Shown here piece after piece: positions 55,265 to 64,000 of a DNA stretch of 64,000 nucleotides. The notes below the pieces were generated by a model, which made no database searches, had not been told where the DNA came from, and worked only from the letters and a program-made list of their open reading frames with translations. A program made the translations under genes and the position numbers. This DNA is from Rugamonas apoptosis. GTDB taxonomy: Bacteria; Pseudomonadota; Gammaproteobacteria; Burkholderiales; Burkholderiaceae_D. Location of the stretch: contig NZ_JACEZU010000005.1 of assembly GCF_014042355.1 (NCBI RefSeq), forward strand, positions 186,001-250,000, read 5' to 3'. Positions within the stretch are counted from its first letter, which is position 1; each line of letters starts with the position of its first letter.

Positions 55265-57849
55265 CCGCACCCGATCGCCGCACGGTGGCCGCCGGCCTGC
55301 GCCGCCTGTCCCGATGGCTGCTGCTGGGCGAGTGGCGCGCCCACCCGCTGCGCGCCATCACGGCCATCGCCGCCATCGCCATCGGCATCGCGCTCGGTTT
55401 CGCCATCCACCTGATCAACGCCGCCGCGTTCAATGAATTCTCGTCCGCCATCAAGGGCCTGTCTGGCGTGGCCGACGTGCAGGTGCGCGGCACGGAAGCG
55501 TTTTTCGACGAGACGGTCTTCCCCGACCTGGCCAACCGCGACGGCGTGGCCGTGGCCTCGCCCGTGCTGGAATTCGACGCTTCGCTGCCCGGCCAGCGCA
55601 ACGCGCTCAAGATCATCGGCGTGGACGCCATGCGGGCCGGGTTCGTGACGCCCGAGTTGATGGGGGTGCCGGCGGACGATCAACCCTACGATGCGCTGGC
55701 CGACGATACAGTGTTCCTGTCGCCCGCCGCCCTGTCCTGGCTCAAGCTGGAACGCAACGGCATGCTCGCGCTGCAAAGCGGCACCGACACCATACGCCTG
55801 CGCGTGGCCGGCCCGCTGCTGCACGCACGCGCCGGCCAGCGCCTGGGCGTGATGGACGTGGGCGCGGCACAATGGCGCTTCAACAAGCTGAGCCAACTGT
55901 CGCGCATCGACCTCAAGCTGCGCGACGGCGTCAACCGCGACGCGTTCAAGGTGAAGTTGGCGCAGGAACTGGAACGCCGCTATCCGGGCCGTTTCCGCGT
56001 CAGCCTGCCCAACGACGAGGACCAGAACAGCCGCAACGAAGGCGTCAGCCGCGCCTACCGGGTCAACCTCACCGTACTGGCGCTGGTGGCGCTGTTCACC
56101 GGCGCCTTCCTCGTGTTCTCCACGCAGGCGCTGTCCGTGATCCGGCGCCGCAGCCAGTTCGCGCTGCTGCGCGTGCTGGGCATGGACCGCAAGCGTTTGC
56201 TGCGCCAAATTCTCCTGGAAGGCTTGTGCCTGGGCGTGGCCGGATCGGCCATCGGCATCGCGGCCGGCTATGGCATCGCGGCCGCCATGCTGCGCTTTTT
56301 CGGCGCCGACCTGGGCGCGGGCCTGTTCGCCGGCGTGCAGCCGGCGGTGGAATTCACGCCGGTGGCGGCACTGGTGTATTTCTCGCTGGGGGTGGGCGTC
56401 GCGCTGCTCGGTTGTGCCGCCCCGGCGCTGGAGGCGGCCCGCGCCCGGCCCGCCGTCGCCCTCAAATCCGGCACGGAGGAAGCCACCATTTCGCGCCTGG
56501 CCACCACCTGGCCCGCCGTCGCCTGCCTGGCGCTGGCCGCCTTGCTGTCGCGCGCGCCGCCCGTGTTCGAACTGCCCATCTTCGGCTACCTGGCCGTCGC
56601 GCTGCTGCTGATCGGGACTATCGCCCTGATGCCCCGGCTGGCCGCCGCCGTGTTCCGCGCCGCGCACGCGCGCTGGAGCGCCGCCACCGCACACCGGCCG
56701 GACGCCTCCCCGGTATTGACGCTGACGCTGGCGCGGCTGGCCAACGCCTCCGGCCAGGCCGGCATCGCGCTGGGCGGCGTGCTGTCCAGCTTCAGCCTGA
56801 TGGTGGCCATGGCCATTATGGTGGCCAGCTTCAGAGTGTCGCTGGACGACTGGTTGCAGCATCTGCTGCCGGCCGACCTGTATGTGCGTTCGGCCAGCGG
56901 CGGCGTCACGGCTGGCCTGCGCCCGCCGGAACAGGCCGCGCTGGCCGCGCTGCCGGGTGTGCGCAAAGCCGATTTCCTGCGCGCCCGCTCGCTGTCGCTG
57001 GCGGCGGAACGGCCCAACGTGGCGCTGATCGCGCGCTATATCGACGCATCCGATCCGGGCCGCCTGCTGCCGTTGGTGGGTTCGGCCCTGCCCGCGCCCG
57101 CCGGCCTGCCGCCGGTCTGGATTTCCGAAGCGATGGTGGACCTGTACGGCATGGCACCCGGCCAGCGCATCGCCTTGCCGCTGGCGGGGCAAACGCACAC
57201 GTTCTTCGTGTCCGGCGTGTGGCGCGACTATGCCCGGCCCACCGGCTCGATCCAGATGCGCCTGGCCGACTACCGCGCCATCACCGGCGACCAGGAAGTG
57301 AGCGATGCGGCCCTGTGGCTGCAATCCGGCACCAGCGCCGCGCAGGCGATTGAACGCCTCAAGCAACTGCCGTTCGGTGCGCGGCTGGACTTTGGCGCGC
57401 CGTCCGACATCCGCGCCATGAGCATGCAGGTGTTCGATCGCAGCTTCGCCATCACTTATCTATTGGAGGCGATCGCCATCGTGATCGGTCTGTTCGGGGT
57501 GGCCGCCACGTTCTCCGCGCAGACGCTGGCGCGGGCCCGCGAATTCGGCATGTTGCGCCACGTGGGCGTCACGCGGCGCCAGGTGCTGGCCATCCTCGCC
57601 ATCGAAGGCGGCTCGCTCACGGGGCTGGGCATCGCCACCGGCTTTGTGCTGGGCTGGGTCATCAGCCTGATTCTCGTCTTCGTCATCAACCCGCAATCGT
57701 TCCACTGGACCATGCAGCTGCACCTGCCCTGGGGCCTGCTGGGCGCTGTGGCCGGGCTGCTGCTGGGCGCCGCCGCGCTGACGGCGCTGCTGGCCGGGCG
57801 CCAGGCCCTGTCCGGCGGACCGATACGCGCCGTCCGGGAGGATTGGTAA
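55249..57849 (+). CDS. ABC transporter permease, FtsX/MacB type (866 aa)
   Basis: The ATG at 55249 (MPGILAAPDRRTVA) is chosen because the upstream in-frame part is a shadow of DUF4124. The protein has an N-terminal helix and a periplasmic domain. Two FtsX permease units follow, near residues 270-410 and 720-860, with further helices between them (about 420-600); around ten helices are predicted in total. Such permeases export lipids, peptides or lipoproteins and need a separate ATPase, but no stand-alone ATPase gene is adjacent. An AttH-like gene follows 2 bp downstream, an arrangement known from att-type export systems. Confidence 0.85.
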   Translation: MPGILAAPDRRTVAAGLRRLSRWLLLGEWRAHPLRAITAIAAIAIGIALGFAIHLINAAAFNEFSSAIKGLSGVADVQVRGTEAFFDETVFPDLANRDGVAVASPVLEFDASLPGQRNALKIIGVDAMRAGFVTPELMGVPADDQPYDALADDTVFLSPAALSWLKLERNGMLALQSGTDTIRLRVAGPLLHARAGQRLGVMDVGAAQWRFNKLSQLSRIDLKLRDGVNRDAFKVKLAQELERRYPGRFRVSLPNDEDQNSRNEGVSRAYRVNLTVLALVALFTGAFLVFSTQALSVIRRRSQFALLRVLGMDRKRLLRQILLEGLCLGVAGSAIGIAAGYGIAAAMLRFFGADLGAGLFAGVQPAVEFTPVAALVYFSLGVGVALLGCAAPALEAARARPAVALKSGTEEATISRLATTWPAVACLALAALLSRAPPVFELPIFGYLAVALLLIGTIALMPRLAAAVFRAAHARWSAATAHRPDASPVLTLTLARLANASGQAGIALGGVLSSFSLMVAMAIMVASFRVSLDDWLQHLLPADLYVRSASGGVTAGLRPPEQAALAALPGVRKADFLRARSLSLAAERPNVALIARYIDASDPGRLLPLVGSALPAPAGLPPVWISEAMVDLYGMAPGQRIALPLAGQTHTFFVSGVWRDYARPTGSIQMRLADYRAITGDQEVSDAALWLQSGTSAAQAIERLKQLPFGARLDFGAPSDIRAMSMQVFDRSFAITYLLEAIAIVIGLFGVAATFSAQTLARAREFGMLRHVGVTRRQVLAILAIEGGSLTGLGIATGFVLGWVISLILVFVINPQSFHWTMQLHLPWGLLGAVAGLLLGAAALTALLAGRQALSGGPIRAVREDW

Positions 57850-57851
57850 CC

Positions 57852-58934
57852 ATGCGCCGTCTGATTAATATCGCACTCCTGGCGCTGCTGGCCGCCGCCG
57901 GCGTTCCGGCCCTGGCGGCGCCGCCGCAATACGCCGCCGTCACGCCGCTGGCCGCGCCGCTGCCCTTCCCCGCCAGTTACGGCGCCCACCCGGACTACAA
58001 GACGGAGTGGTGGTATGTGACCGGCTGGCTCACGGGAGCGGACGGCAAGCCGCTGGGCTACCAGGTCACGTTCTTCCGCAGCGCCACCCCGCATGACCGG
58101 GCCAATCCCAGCCGCTTCGCGCCCATGCAGATGATCGTCGGCCACGCGGCCCTCTCCGATCCGGCCAACGGCAAGCTGCTGCACGACCAGCGCAGCGCGC
58201 GCGAGGGTTTCGGCCTGGCCTACGCCAAGGTGGGCGACACCGACGTCAAACTGGACGCCTGGCGTATGGTGCGCGACGCGGACGGCGGCTACCGCGTGAG
58301 CGTGGAGACGCCCGGCTTCGCGCTCGCGCTGCGGCTGGCGCCCAGCCAGCCGCTGTTGTTGGAAGGCGACGGCGGCTATTCCCGCAAGGGTCCGCAACCG
58401 GCGCAGGCCAGTTATTACTACAGCGAGCCGCAACTGGCCACCACCGGCACCATCAACCGCCAGGGCAAGATCCTGGCCGTGTCCGGCCGCAGCTGGCTTG
58501 ATCACGAATGGTCGTCCCAGGTGCTCGATCCGGCCGCCACGGGCTGGGACTGGGTGGGCGCCAATCTGGATGACGGCGGCGCCCTGATGGCTTTCCAGAT
58601 CAGGAGCGCCACAGGTGGTAAACTATGGGCGCACGCGACATGGCGCGATGCATCCGGTAAGATCACGCAGTACGCGCCGGATCAGGTCAGTTTTGCTCCG
58701 CAACGGCGCTGGCGTTCGCCCCGCACCAATGCCGAGTATCCCGTCGCCACCCTGCTCACCACCGGACGTACCGCATGGCGCATCGTGCCCTTGCAGGACG
58801 ACCAGGAGCTGGACTCGCGGCGCTCGACCGGCGCGGTGTATTGGGAAGGTGCCGTCACGGTCAGCCGCGACGGCGAACCTGCCGGCCGCGCCTACCTGGA
58901 ACTGACCGGGTACGCTGGTGCCATGAAATTATGA
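57852..58934 (+). CDS. AttH/CrtC-like lipocalin-domain protein
   Basis: This 360-aa protein starts at the ATG at 57852, after GGGAGG. A signal peptide ends near ALAAPPQ. The body (about residues 30-355) is the double-lipocalin fold of the carotenoid 1,2-hydratase/AttH family, with HPDYKTEWWYVTGWL, SYYYSEPQLATTGTI and GRSWLDHEWSS. It is linked to an FtsX-type permease gene, so it probably handles a lipophilic substrate of that transporter in the periplasm. A true hydratase role is unlikely, since no carotenoid genes are near. Confidence 0.85.
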   Translation: MRRLINIALLALLAAAGVPALAAPPQYAAVTPLAAPLPFPASYGAHPDYKTEWWYVTGWLTGADGKPLGYQVTFFRSATPHDRANPSRFAPMQMIVGHAALSDPANGKLLHDQRSAREGFGLAYAKVGDTDVKLDAWRMVRDADGGYRVSVETPGFALALRLAPSQPLLLEGDGGYSRKGPQPAQASYYYSEPQLATTGTINRQGKILAVSGRSWLDHEWSSQVLDPAATGWDWVGANLDDGGALMAFQIRSATGGKLWAHATWRDASGKITQYAPDQVSFAPQRRWRSPRTNAEYPVATLLTTGRTAWRIVPLQDDQELDSRRSTGAVYWEGAVTVSRDGEPAGRAYLELTGYAGAMKL

Positions 58935-60802
58935 AAACGATGACCACTAATACTGCCAACACGATGACAAATAGCACCACCGCCAGCCCACCGTCCGCCG
59001 CAGCACCAACCGAATCGCGTCAACTGAAGAAAGGCAGCCTGGCCGCCTTCAAGGGCCTGATGCCGTTCCTGCTGCCGTATCGCCGCCAGTTCATGATGGC
59101 CGGTATCGCGCTGGTAGTCGCCGCCGGTTCCACGCTGGCCATTCCCGCCGCGTTCAAGCAGATGATCGACCTGGGCTTCGGCGGCCCGGCCGGCAGCAAG
59201 AGCATCCAGCACGTGGACCTGGTGTTCCTGGCCCTGTTCGCCGTCGCCACCGTGCTGGCGCTGGCCACGGCGGCCCGCTTCTACACCGTGTCCTGGCTGG
59301 GTGAACGCGTCACGGCCGATATCCGCAGCGCCGTGTACCGTCATGTGGTCACGCAGAGCCCCGAATTCTTCGAAACCACGCAAACGGGCGAGGTCCTGTC
59401 GCGCATCACCACCGACACCACCCTGATCCAGGCCGTGGTCGGCACCAGCATCTCGATGGCGCTGCGTAACGTGCTGCTGTTCCTGGGCGGGCTGGTGATG
59501 TTGTTCGTCACCAGCGTCAAGCTGTCGTCCATCATCATCGGCCTGCTGGTGCTGACGGTGCTGCCGATCGTGATGTTCGGCCGCCGCGTACGCAAGCTGT
59601 CGCGCGATTCGCAGGACCGCATCGCCGACGCTTCGGCCATGGCCGGCGAGATCCTGAACGCCATGCCCACCGTGCAGGCGTTCACCCATGAGAAAGTGGA
59701 ATCGGACCGCTTTGGCACGTCCGTGGAAGGCGCCTTCCTGACGGCCATGCGCCGCATCCGCGCCCGCGCTCTGCTGACCATGATCGCCATCGTGCTGGTG
59801 TTCGGCACCATCGTGTTCGTGCTGTGGCTGGGCGCGCATGCCGTGATCGAAGGCACCATGACGGGCGGCGACCTGGGCCAGTTCATCCTGTACGCCTCCA
59901 TCGTGGCCGGCTCCATCGGCGCCCTGTCGGAAGTGATGGGCGAGGCCCAGCGCGCCGCCGGCGCCACCGAACGCCTGCTGGAACTGATGTCGGCCAAGTC
60001 GCGCATCGAATCGCCGGCCCAGCCACTGGCGCTGCCGCCGCGCGCGGCCAACGGCGCTGCGCTGGCACTGCAGGACGTGACGTTCAATTATCCTTCGCGC
60101 CCCGATACCATGGCGCTGGAACACCTGTCGCTGGAGATCAAGCCCGGCGAAACGGTGGCCGTAGTCGGCCCGTCCGGCGCCGGCAAGACCACCCTGTTCC
60201 AGCTGTTCCTGCGCTTCTACGACCCGCAGCATGGCACCATCAAGCTCGATGGCGTGGACATCACCCGCCTCGACCTGCACACGCTGCGCGACGCGATCGG
60301 CATCGTGCCGCAGGATACCGTGATCTTCTCGGCCGACGCCATGGAAAACATCCGCTACGGCCGCGCCGGCGCCACCGACGCGGAAGTGATCCAGGCCGCC
60401 AAGCTGGCCGCCGCCCACGAATTCATCGAGCGCCTGCCGCAAGGCTACCAGTCGTTCCTGGGCGAGCGCGGCGTGCGCCTGTCCGGCGGCCAGCGCCAAC
60501 GCATCGCCATCGCCCGCGCGCTGCTGAAAAACCCGCCGCTGCTGCTGCTGGACGAAGCGACCAGCGCGCTGGACGCGGAATCGGAACGCCTGGTGCAATC
60601 GGCGCTGGAAGCGGCCATGGTGGGCCGCACCACCGTCATCATCGCGCACCGCCTGGCCACGGTGCAACGCGCCGACCGCATCATCGTCATGGAAGACGGC
60701 AGGATCGTCGAAACCGGCACCCACGCTTCCCTGGTGGCGCTGGGCGGCGTGTATGCCAACCTGGCGGCGCTGCAATTCCATAACGTCCACGTGGTCCACT
60801 GA
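58931..60802 (+). CDS. ABC exporter with fused membrane and ATPase domains, MsbA-like
   Basis: The ATG at 58931 overlaps the AttH stop (ATGA) and gives 623 aa. A Thr/Asn/Ser-rich start precedes six membrane helices (about residues 55-350). The nucleotide-binding domain (about 385-620) has GPSGAGKTT, LSGGQRQR and LLLLDEATSALD all intact. It is a half-transporter that should work as a homodimer, exporting lipids, drugs or peptides. It lies in the operon with the FtsX permease and AttH genes, but its ATPase is fused and presumably dedicated to itself. Confidence 0.92.
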   Translation: MKTMTTNTANTMTNSTTASPPSAAAPTESRQLKKGSLAAFKGLMPFLLPYRRQFMMAGIALVVAAGSTLAIPAAFKQMIDLGFGGPAGSKSIQHVDLVFLALFAVATVLALATAARFYTVSWLGERVTADIRSAVYRHVVTQSPEFFETTQTGEVLSRITTDTTLIQAVVGTSISMALRNVLLFLGGLVMLFVTSVKLSSIIIGLLVLTVLPIVMFGRRVRKLSRDSQDRIADASAMAGEILNAMPTVQAFTHEKVESDRFGTSVEGAFLTAMRRIRARALLTMIAIVLVFGTIVFVLWLGAHAVIEGTMTGGDLGQFILYASIVAGSIGALSEVMGEAQRAAGATERLLELMSAKSRIESPAQPLALPPRAANGAALALQDVTFNYPSRPDTMALEHLSLEIKPGETVAVVGPSGAGKTTLFQLFLRFYDPQHGTIKLDGVDITRLDLHTLRDAIGIVPQDTVIFSADAMENIRYGRAGATDAEVIQAAKLAAAHEFIERLPQGYQSFLGERGVRLSGGQRQRIAIARALLKNPPLLLLDEATSALDAESERLVQSALEAAMVGRTTVIIAHRLATVQRADRIIVMEDGRIVETGTHASLVALGGVYANLAALQFHNVHVVH

Positions 60803-60814
60803 CCGGAGCCGGAT

Positions 60815-61900
60815 GTGACCGACGCCGAACTGCGCCAGCAATGCCACACCGTCCTGCCGGGCCACCGCCAGCCCACGCCGGCCGAGACTTTCGCCGCCAT
60901 GGCGGCATGGTGCGAGGCGAACGGCGTGGTGCACGACACCTACGGCGACGGCGAGCTGCTGCAGCAATTCGAAGCAAAGGTGGCGGCCTTGCTGGGCAAG
61001 GAAGCGGCCGTGTTCTGCATCACCGGCACCATGGTCCAGGCCACGGCGCTGCGCCTGGCTTGCGATGAGAGGGGCAGCAGGCTGGTGGCACTGCATCCCA
61101 CCGCCCACATCCTGCGCCATGAGCGGGGCAACCATCAGTTGTTCGACCACTTCCACGTGCTCCAGATCGGCGACCAGCATCGCCCGTGGACGCTGGAAGA
61201 ACTGCAAGCCATCCCGGACCGCCTGGGTGCGGCCGCGCTGGAACTGCCGGCGCGCGAGATCGGAGGCCAGTGCCCGAGCTGGGACGAACTGGACGCCATC
61301 AAGCGCCACTGCGCCGCGCAAGGCATTCACTTGCACATGGATGGCGCAAGGCTTTGGGAGACGGCGGCCGCTTACGGCCGGCCGGTGGCGGACATCGCCG
61401 CCGGTTTCGACAGCGTCTACGTTTCCCTGTACAAGGGCATCGGCGGGCTGGGCGGCGCCCTGCTGGCCGGCAGCCATGCCTTCGTGGCCAAAGCGGCCGA
61501 GTGGTATCGCCGCCAGGGCGGCAATATCGTGCACCGCTCGCCTTATGTGGTGGCAGCGGCCATGCAGTTCGACGCGCGCCTGGCCGCCATGCCGGACTAC
61601 TTCCGCCGCACGCAATGGCTGTACGAAGCCTTGCGCGCGCACCCGCGCATGATGGTCAATCCGGCCTGTCCGCACGCGAACATGCTCCATCTGCACTTGC
61701 CCGTGAGCCGTGAGCGCGCCATGGAAATTCGCAACGAGATCGCCGCCCGGCACGGCGTGTGGCTGTTCAACCGCGCCAGCCATGGCGCGCTGCCCGAACA
61801 CAGCGTGGTCGAACTGTATGTGGGTGATAACCTGCTGTCGCTGTCCGACGAGCGCGCGCGGGAAGTCCTGGCCCTGTGGGCCGCGGCCCTGACCAATTAA
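60815..61900 (+). CDS. Threonine-aldolase-like PLP enzyme (beta-eliminating lyase family)
   Basis: The start is GTG at 60815 with GGAG 7 nt upstream, giving 361 aa. It has the aromatic amino acid beta-eliminating lyase/threonine aldolase fold. Visible are HMDGARLWE (Asp pairing with the PLP ring) and SLYKGIGGLGGALLAG, whose Lys is the likely PLP-binding residue. The classic threonine aldolase motif is altered here, so substrate specificity is uncertain. It begins 12 bp after the exporter gene on the same strand. Confidence 0.8.
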   Translation: MTDAELRQQCHTVLPGHRQPTPAETFAAMAAWCEANGVVHDTYGDGELLQQFEAKVAALLGKEAAVFCITGTMVQATALRLACDERGSRLVALHPTAHILRHERGNHQLFDHFHVLQIGDQHRPWTLEELQAIPDRLGAAALELPAREIGGQCPSWDELDAIKRHCAAQGIHLHMDGARLWETAAAYGRPVADIAAGFDSVYVSLYKGIGGLGGALLAGSHAFVAKAAEWYRRQGGNIVHRSPYVVAAAMQFDARLAAMPDYFRRTQWLYEALRAHPRMMVNPACPHANMLHLHLPVSRERAMEIRNEIAARHGVWLFNRASHGALPEHSVVELYVGDNLLSLSDERAREVLALWAAALTN

Positions 61901-61953
61901 TCCGGCGGCCAGCCCATGCTGCGCCGCCCCTTCCGTCTTCTACTCAGTACACC

Positions 61954-63456
61954 ATGACTTTTGCATCCCTCGGCCTGATCGACCCTTTGCTGCGCGCGCT
62001 CGAAGCGCTGGCCTATAACGAACCGACGCCGGTCCAGAAACAGGCCATACCGGCCGTGCTGGCCGGCCGCGACCTGATGGCGGCCGCCCAGACCGGCACC
62101 GGCAAGACGGCCGGCTTCGCGCTGCCCATCCTGCACCGCCTGACCATGGAAGGTGTGGTGGCGCCGCTGTCCGTGCGCTGCCTGGTGCTGGTGCCCACGC
62201 GCGAACTGGCCGAGCAGGTTTATGACAGCTTCCGCACCTATGGCCGCAATCTGCCGCTGCGCTATTTCGTGGCCTATGGCGGGGTGCCGATCGAACCACA
62301 GGTAAACAAACTGCGCAAAGGGCTGGACGTGCTGGTCGCCACGCCGGGCCGTCTGCTGGATTTGCTGCGCCAGGATGCGATCCAGTTCAAATCGCTGCAA
62401 ACGCTGGTGCTGGACGAGGCCGACCGCATGCTGGACCTGGGCTTTTCCCATGACCTGGACCTGCTGTTCATGGCCATGCCCAAGCCACGCCAGACCTTGC
62501 TGTTCTCGGCCACGTTCTCGGACGCGATCCGCGCCATGACCAAGGGCCTGCTGGTCGATCCGGTATCGATCCAGGTCAGCCCGCGCAACACGGCCACCAA
62601 GACCGTCAGGCAGTGGCTGATCCCGACCGACAAGAAACGCAAGCCGGAACTGTTCCTGCACCTGATGAAAAAGCTCCGCTGGGGACAGGTGCTGGTATTC
62701 GTCAAGACCCGCAAAGGCGTGGAACAACTGGTGCAGATGCTGCTCGAGGAAGGCATCGCGGCCGACGCCATCCACGGCGACAAGCCGCAGCCGGCCCGCC
62801 TGCGGGCGCTGGACCGCTTCAAGACGGCGCAGGTGCAGGTGCTGGTGGCGACCGACGTGGCCGCGCGCGGGCTCGATATCGAAGCACTGCCGCAGGTGGT
62901 CAATTTTGACCTGCCGACCGTGGCGGAAGACTACATCCACCGTATCGGCCGCACTGGCCGCGCCGGGGCGACGGGCGAAGCCGTGTCGCTCGTCTGCGCC
63001 GATGAAGTGGACCTGCTGGCCGCCATCGAAAAATTGACCGGCCAGGTGATACTGCGCGAGGAGGAACCGGGCTTCGAGGCCGACCACCGCGTGCCTGCCA
63101 CCGGCGGCGCGGCATCTGGACCGAAGCCGCCCCCTTCCACCAAGAAGAAACGCCCATTCACCGGACCACCGGGCGGCAAGGCAGCCCTGGCTGCTGGCGG
63201 CGGGCAGCGCCCCGCCACACCGGCTACCGCGCCCAAAGCCAGCGGCTTCAAGGCACCAGGCGCCAAAGGGTCGGGCGCCAAGGGGCTGGGCGCAAAAGGA
63301 CCGGGCGCGGGCGCTTCCGTGCCACGCGGCGCCGTCGTCGTCGCTGGTGGACGGGGCGCCAAGTCCGTCGCGCGCAGCGCAGCCAAGGCCTCGGCCGGTG
63401 GCGCGGCTGGCGGCCAACGCAAGGGCAAGGCCGCCGGCCGCGGCCCCTCGCGCTGA
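61954..63456 (+). CDS. rhlE: DEAD-box RNA helicase, RhlE type
   Basis: The ATG at 61954 (MTFASLGLIDPLLRAL) gives 500 aa; the earlier in-frame part lacks family sequence. All helicase motifs are present: PTPVQKQAIP (Q), QTGTGKT (I), DEADRMLD (II), SAT (III) and HRIGRTGRAG (VI). The C-terminal about 130 residues form a basic tail of repeated GAKG/KAPG-type units that may bind RNA. RhlE helicases remodel RNA in ribosome assembly and cold growth. The stop codon lies inside the first unit of the tandem repeats before thyA. Confidence 0.92.
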   Translation: MTFASLGLIDPLLRALEALAYNEPTPVQKQAIPAVLAGRDLMAAAQTGTGKTAGFALPILHRLTMEGVVAPLSVRCLVLVPTRELAEQVYDSFRTYGRNLPLRYFVAYGGVPIEPQVNKLRKGLDVLVATPGRLLDLLRQDAIQFKSLQTLVLDEADRMLDLGFSHDLDLLFMAMPKPRQTLLFSATFSDAIRAMTKGLLVDPVSIQVSPRNTATKTVRQWLIPTDKKRKPELFLHLMKKLRWGQVLVFVKTRKGVEQLVQMLLEEGIAADAIHGDKPQPARLRALDRFKTAQVQVLVATDVAARGLDIEALPQVVNFDLPTVAEDYIHRIGRTGRAGATGEAVSLVCADEVDLLAAIEKLTGQVILREEEPGFEADHRVPATGGAASGPKPPPSTKKKRPFTGPPGGKAALAAGGGQRPATPATAPKASGFKAPGAKGSGAKGLGAKGPGAGASVPRGAVVVAGGRGAKSVARSAAKASAGGAAGGQRKGKAAGRGPSR

Positions 63457-63562
63457 CCTTCACGCCGCATGCGTGCCTGATACCCTCGCGCTGACCATCG
63501 CCCCACATGCGTACGCTTGATACCCCCGCCCTGACCTTTAGCCCGCATGCGTGCCTGATACA
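63447..63562 (+). repeat. Three tandem 38-40-bp repeats between rhlE and thyA
   Basis: The units lie at 63447-63484, 63485-63524 and 63525-63562. Each contains CTGACC, then RCATGCGT, then TGATAC at similar distances. The first includes the rhlE stop codon. The third departs from the others at its end, forming TACAAT (63559-63564), a plausible thyA -10 box. Confidence 0.8.
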
Positions 63563-63612
63563 ATAACCGCCTTCCCGGGCCGCGCGGCCCACGCCTCACG
63601 TTGGAGAATTGA

Positions 63613-64000
63613 ATGCAGCAATACCAGGATCTGATCAAGACGGTACTCGACACCGGCAGCTGGCAGGACAACCGCACCGGCATCCGCACGTTGAGCGTGC
63701 CAGGCGCCATGATGCGCTTCGACCTGCTGAACGACGGTTTCCCAGCCGTGACGACCAAGAAGCTGGCCTTCAAATCCGTGGTGGGCGAGCTGTGCGCCTT
63801 CCTGCGCGCCTCGCGCAGCGCGGCCGACTTCCGCGCCCTGGGCTGCAAAGTGTGGGACCAGAACGCCAACGAGAACCAGCAATGGCTGGACAACCCCTAC
63901 CGCCTGGGCGAAGACGACCTCGGCCCCGTGTATGGCGTGCAGTGGCGCGGCTGGCCCGGCTACAAGCTGATTCCCGCCGACCAGACGGCGCAGATCGAGG
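63613..64000 (+). CDS. thyA: Thymidylate synthase (3' end outside window)
   Basis: TTGGAGAA lies 5-12 nt before the ATG at 63613. The first 129 codons are visible and the frame is open at the window edge. Matches to ThyA include [14 protein letters not shown] (here [10 protein letters not shown]), [18 protein letters not shown] and [13 protein letters not shown]. The enzyme makes dTMP from dUMP with methylene-tetrahydrofolate. Compared with E. coli ThyA, the FLQGDTN loop is replaced by [11 protein letters not shown], and about 13 extra residues precede DLGPVYG, so this is a longer ThyA variant. The catalytic Cys lies beyond the window. Confidence 0.93.
   Translation, partial: MQQYQDLIKTVLDTGSWQDNRTGIRTLSVPGAMMRFDLLNDGFPAVTTKKLAFKSVVGELCAFLRASRSAADFRALGCKVWDQNANENQQWLDNPYRLGEDDLGPVYGVQWRGWPGYKLIPADQTAQIE

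Noticed and set aside
55261..61801. Minus-strand frames of 701 and 969 aa opposite the transporter genes
   Set aside because: Both are antisense to genes with clear motifs (FtsX permease, ABC exporter, PLP enzyme). Their composition is that of shadow translation.
63447..63562. CRISPR array
   Set aside because: Only three contiguous units with no spacers between them and no cas genes, so it is a tandem repeat.

Overview
The window is high-GC DNA with tight, often overlapping genes. Its gene content points to a betaproteobacterium of the order Burkholderiales, most likely Oxalobacteraceae (Massilia/Duganella-like). This placement is inferred from protein resemblance and gene order only; no database search was possible. 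Both edges cut genes: an FtsH-type protease on the left and thymidylate synthase (thyA) on the right.

Layout. 1-11.2 kb: the 3' part of an ftsH-like gene converges on a partial type VI secretion (T6SS) block, tssM-tssL-tagH on the minus strand. Divergent from it are a Ser/Thr kinase fused to a formylglycine-generating-enzyme-like domain and a lipoprotein. 11.3-16.8 kb: acyl-CoA genes (SDR reductase, thiolase, CoA-transferase), then a glycine-zipper protein and an OmpA-family porin. 17.2-22.6 kb: a PAS-GGDEF-EAL protein, then a denitrification operon nirK-nirV-SCO behind an FNR-type box. 22.9-24.3 kb: a sodium:solute symporter. 24.5-30.2 kb: two tRNA-Val(CAC) genes bracket an unknown 529-aa protein gene and a lower-GC module (ABC1 kinase, TetR, DUF2867). 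The module is flanked by a 129-bp imperfect direct repeat.

30.2-33.2 kb: the dnaQ-rnhA-methyltransferase/gloB neighbourhood also known from E. coli. 33.2-39.8 kb: aceB with a divergent LysR gene, a cold-shock gene with a long leader, upp-Hpt, and aidB. 39.8-48.1 kb: a GGDEF-EAL/HDOD pair, an MFS transporter, aroC, and a REC-DUF3369-GGDEF-EAL regulator. 48.1-52.4 kb: a CBS protein, metY, a hydrolase and a YihY membrane protein. 52.4-64 kb: a dense plus-strand run of wrbA, DUF2069, an FAD-linked dehydrogenase, DUF4124, an FtsX-like permease, an AttH-like lipocalin, an MsbA-like exporter, a threonine-aldolase-like enzyme, rhlE and thyA.

Themes. Three proteins carry cyclic-di-GMP GGDEF/EAL domains with different predicted catalytic status. 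Two SUMF1/FGE-like domains appear, both without the catalytic cysteines. Short tandem repeats with distinct periods (7, 10, 11 and about 39 bp) sit in four intergenic regions. The most unusual structural feature is the tRNA-Val/unknown-gene tandem locus interrupted by the TetR-ABC1 kinase module.
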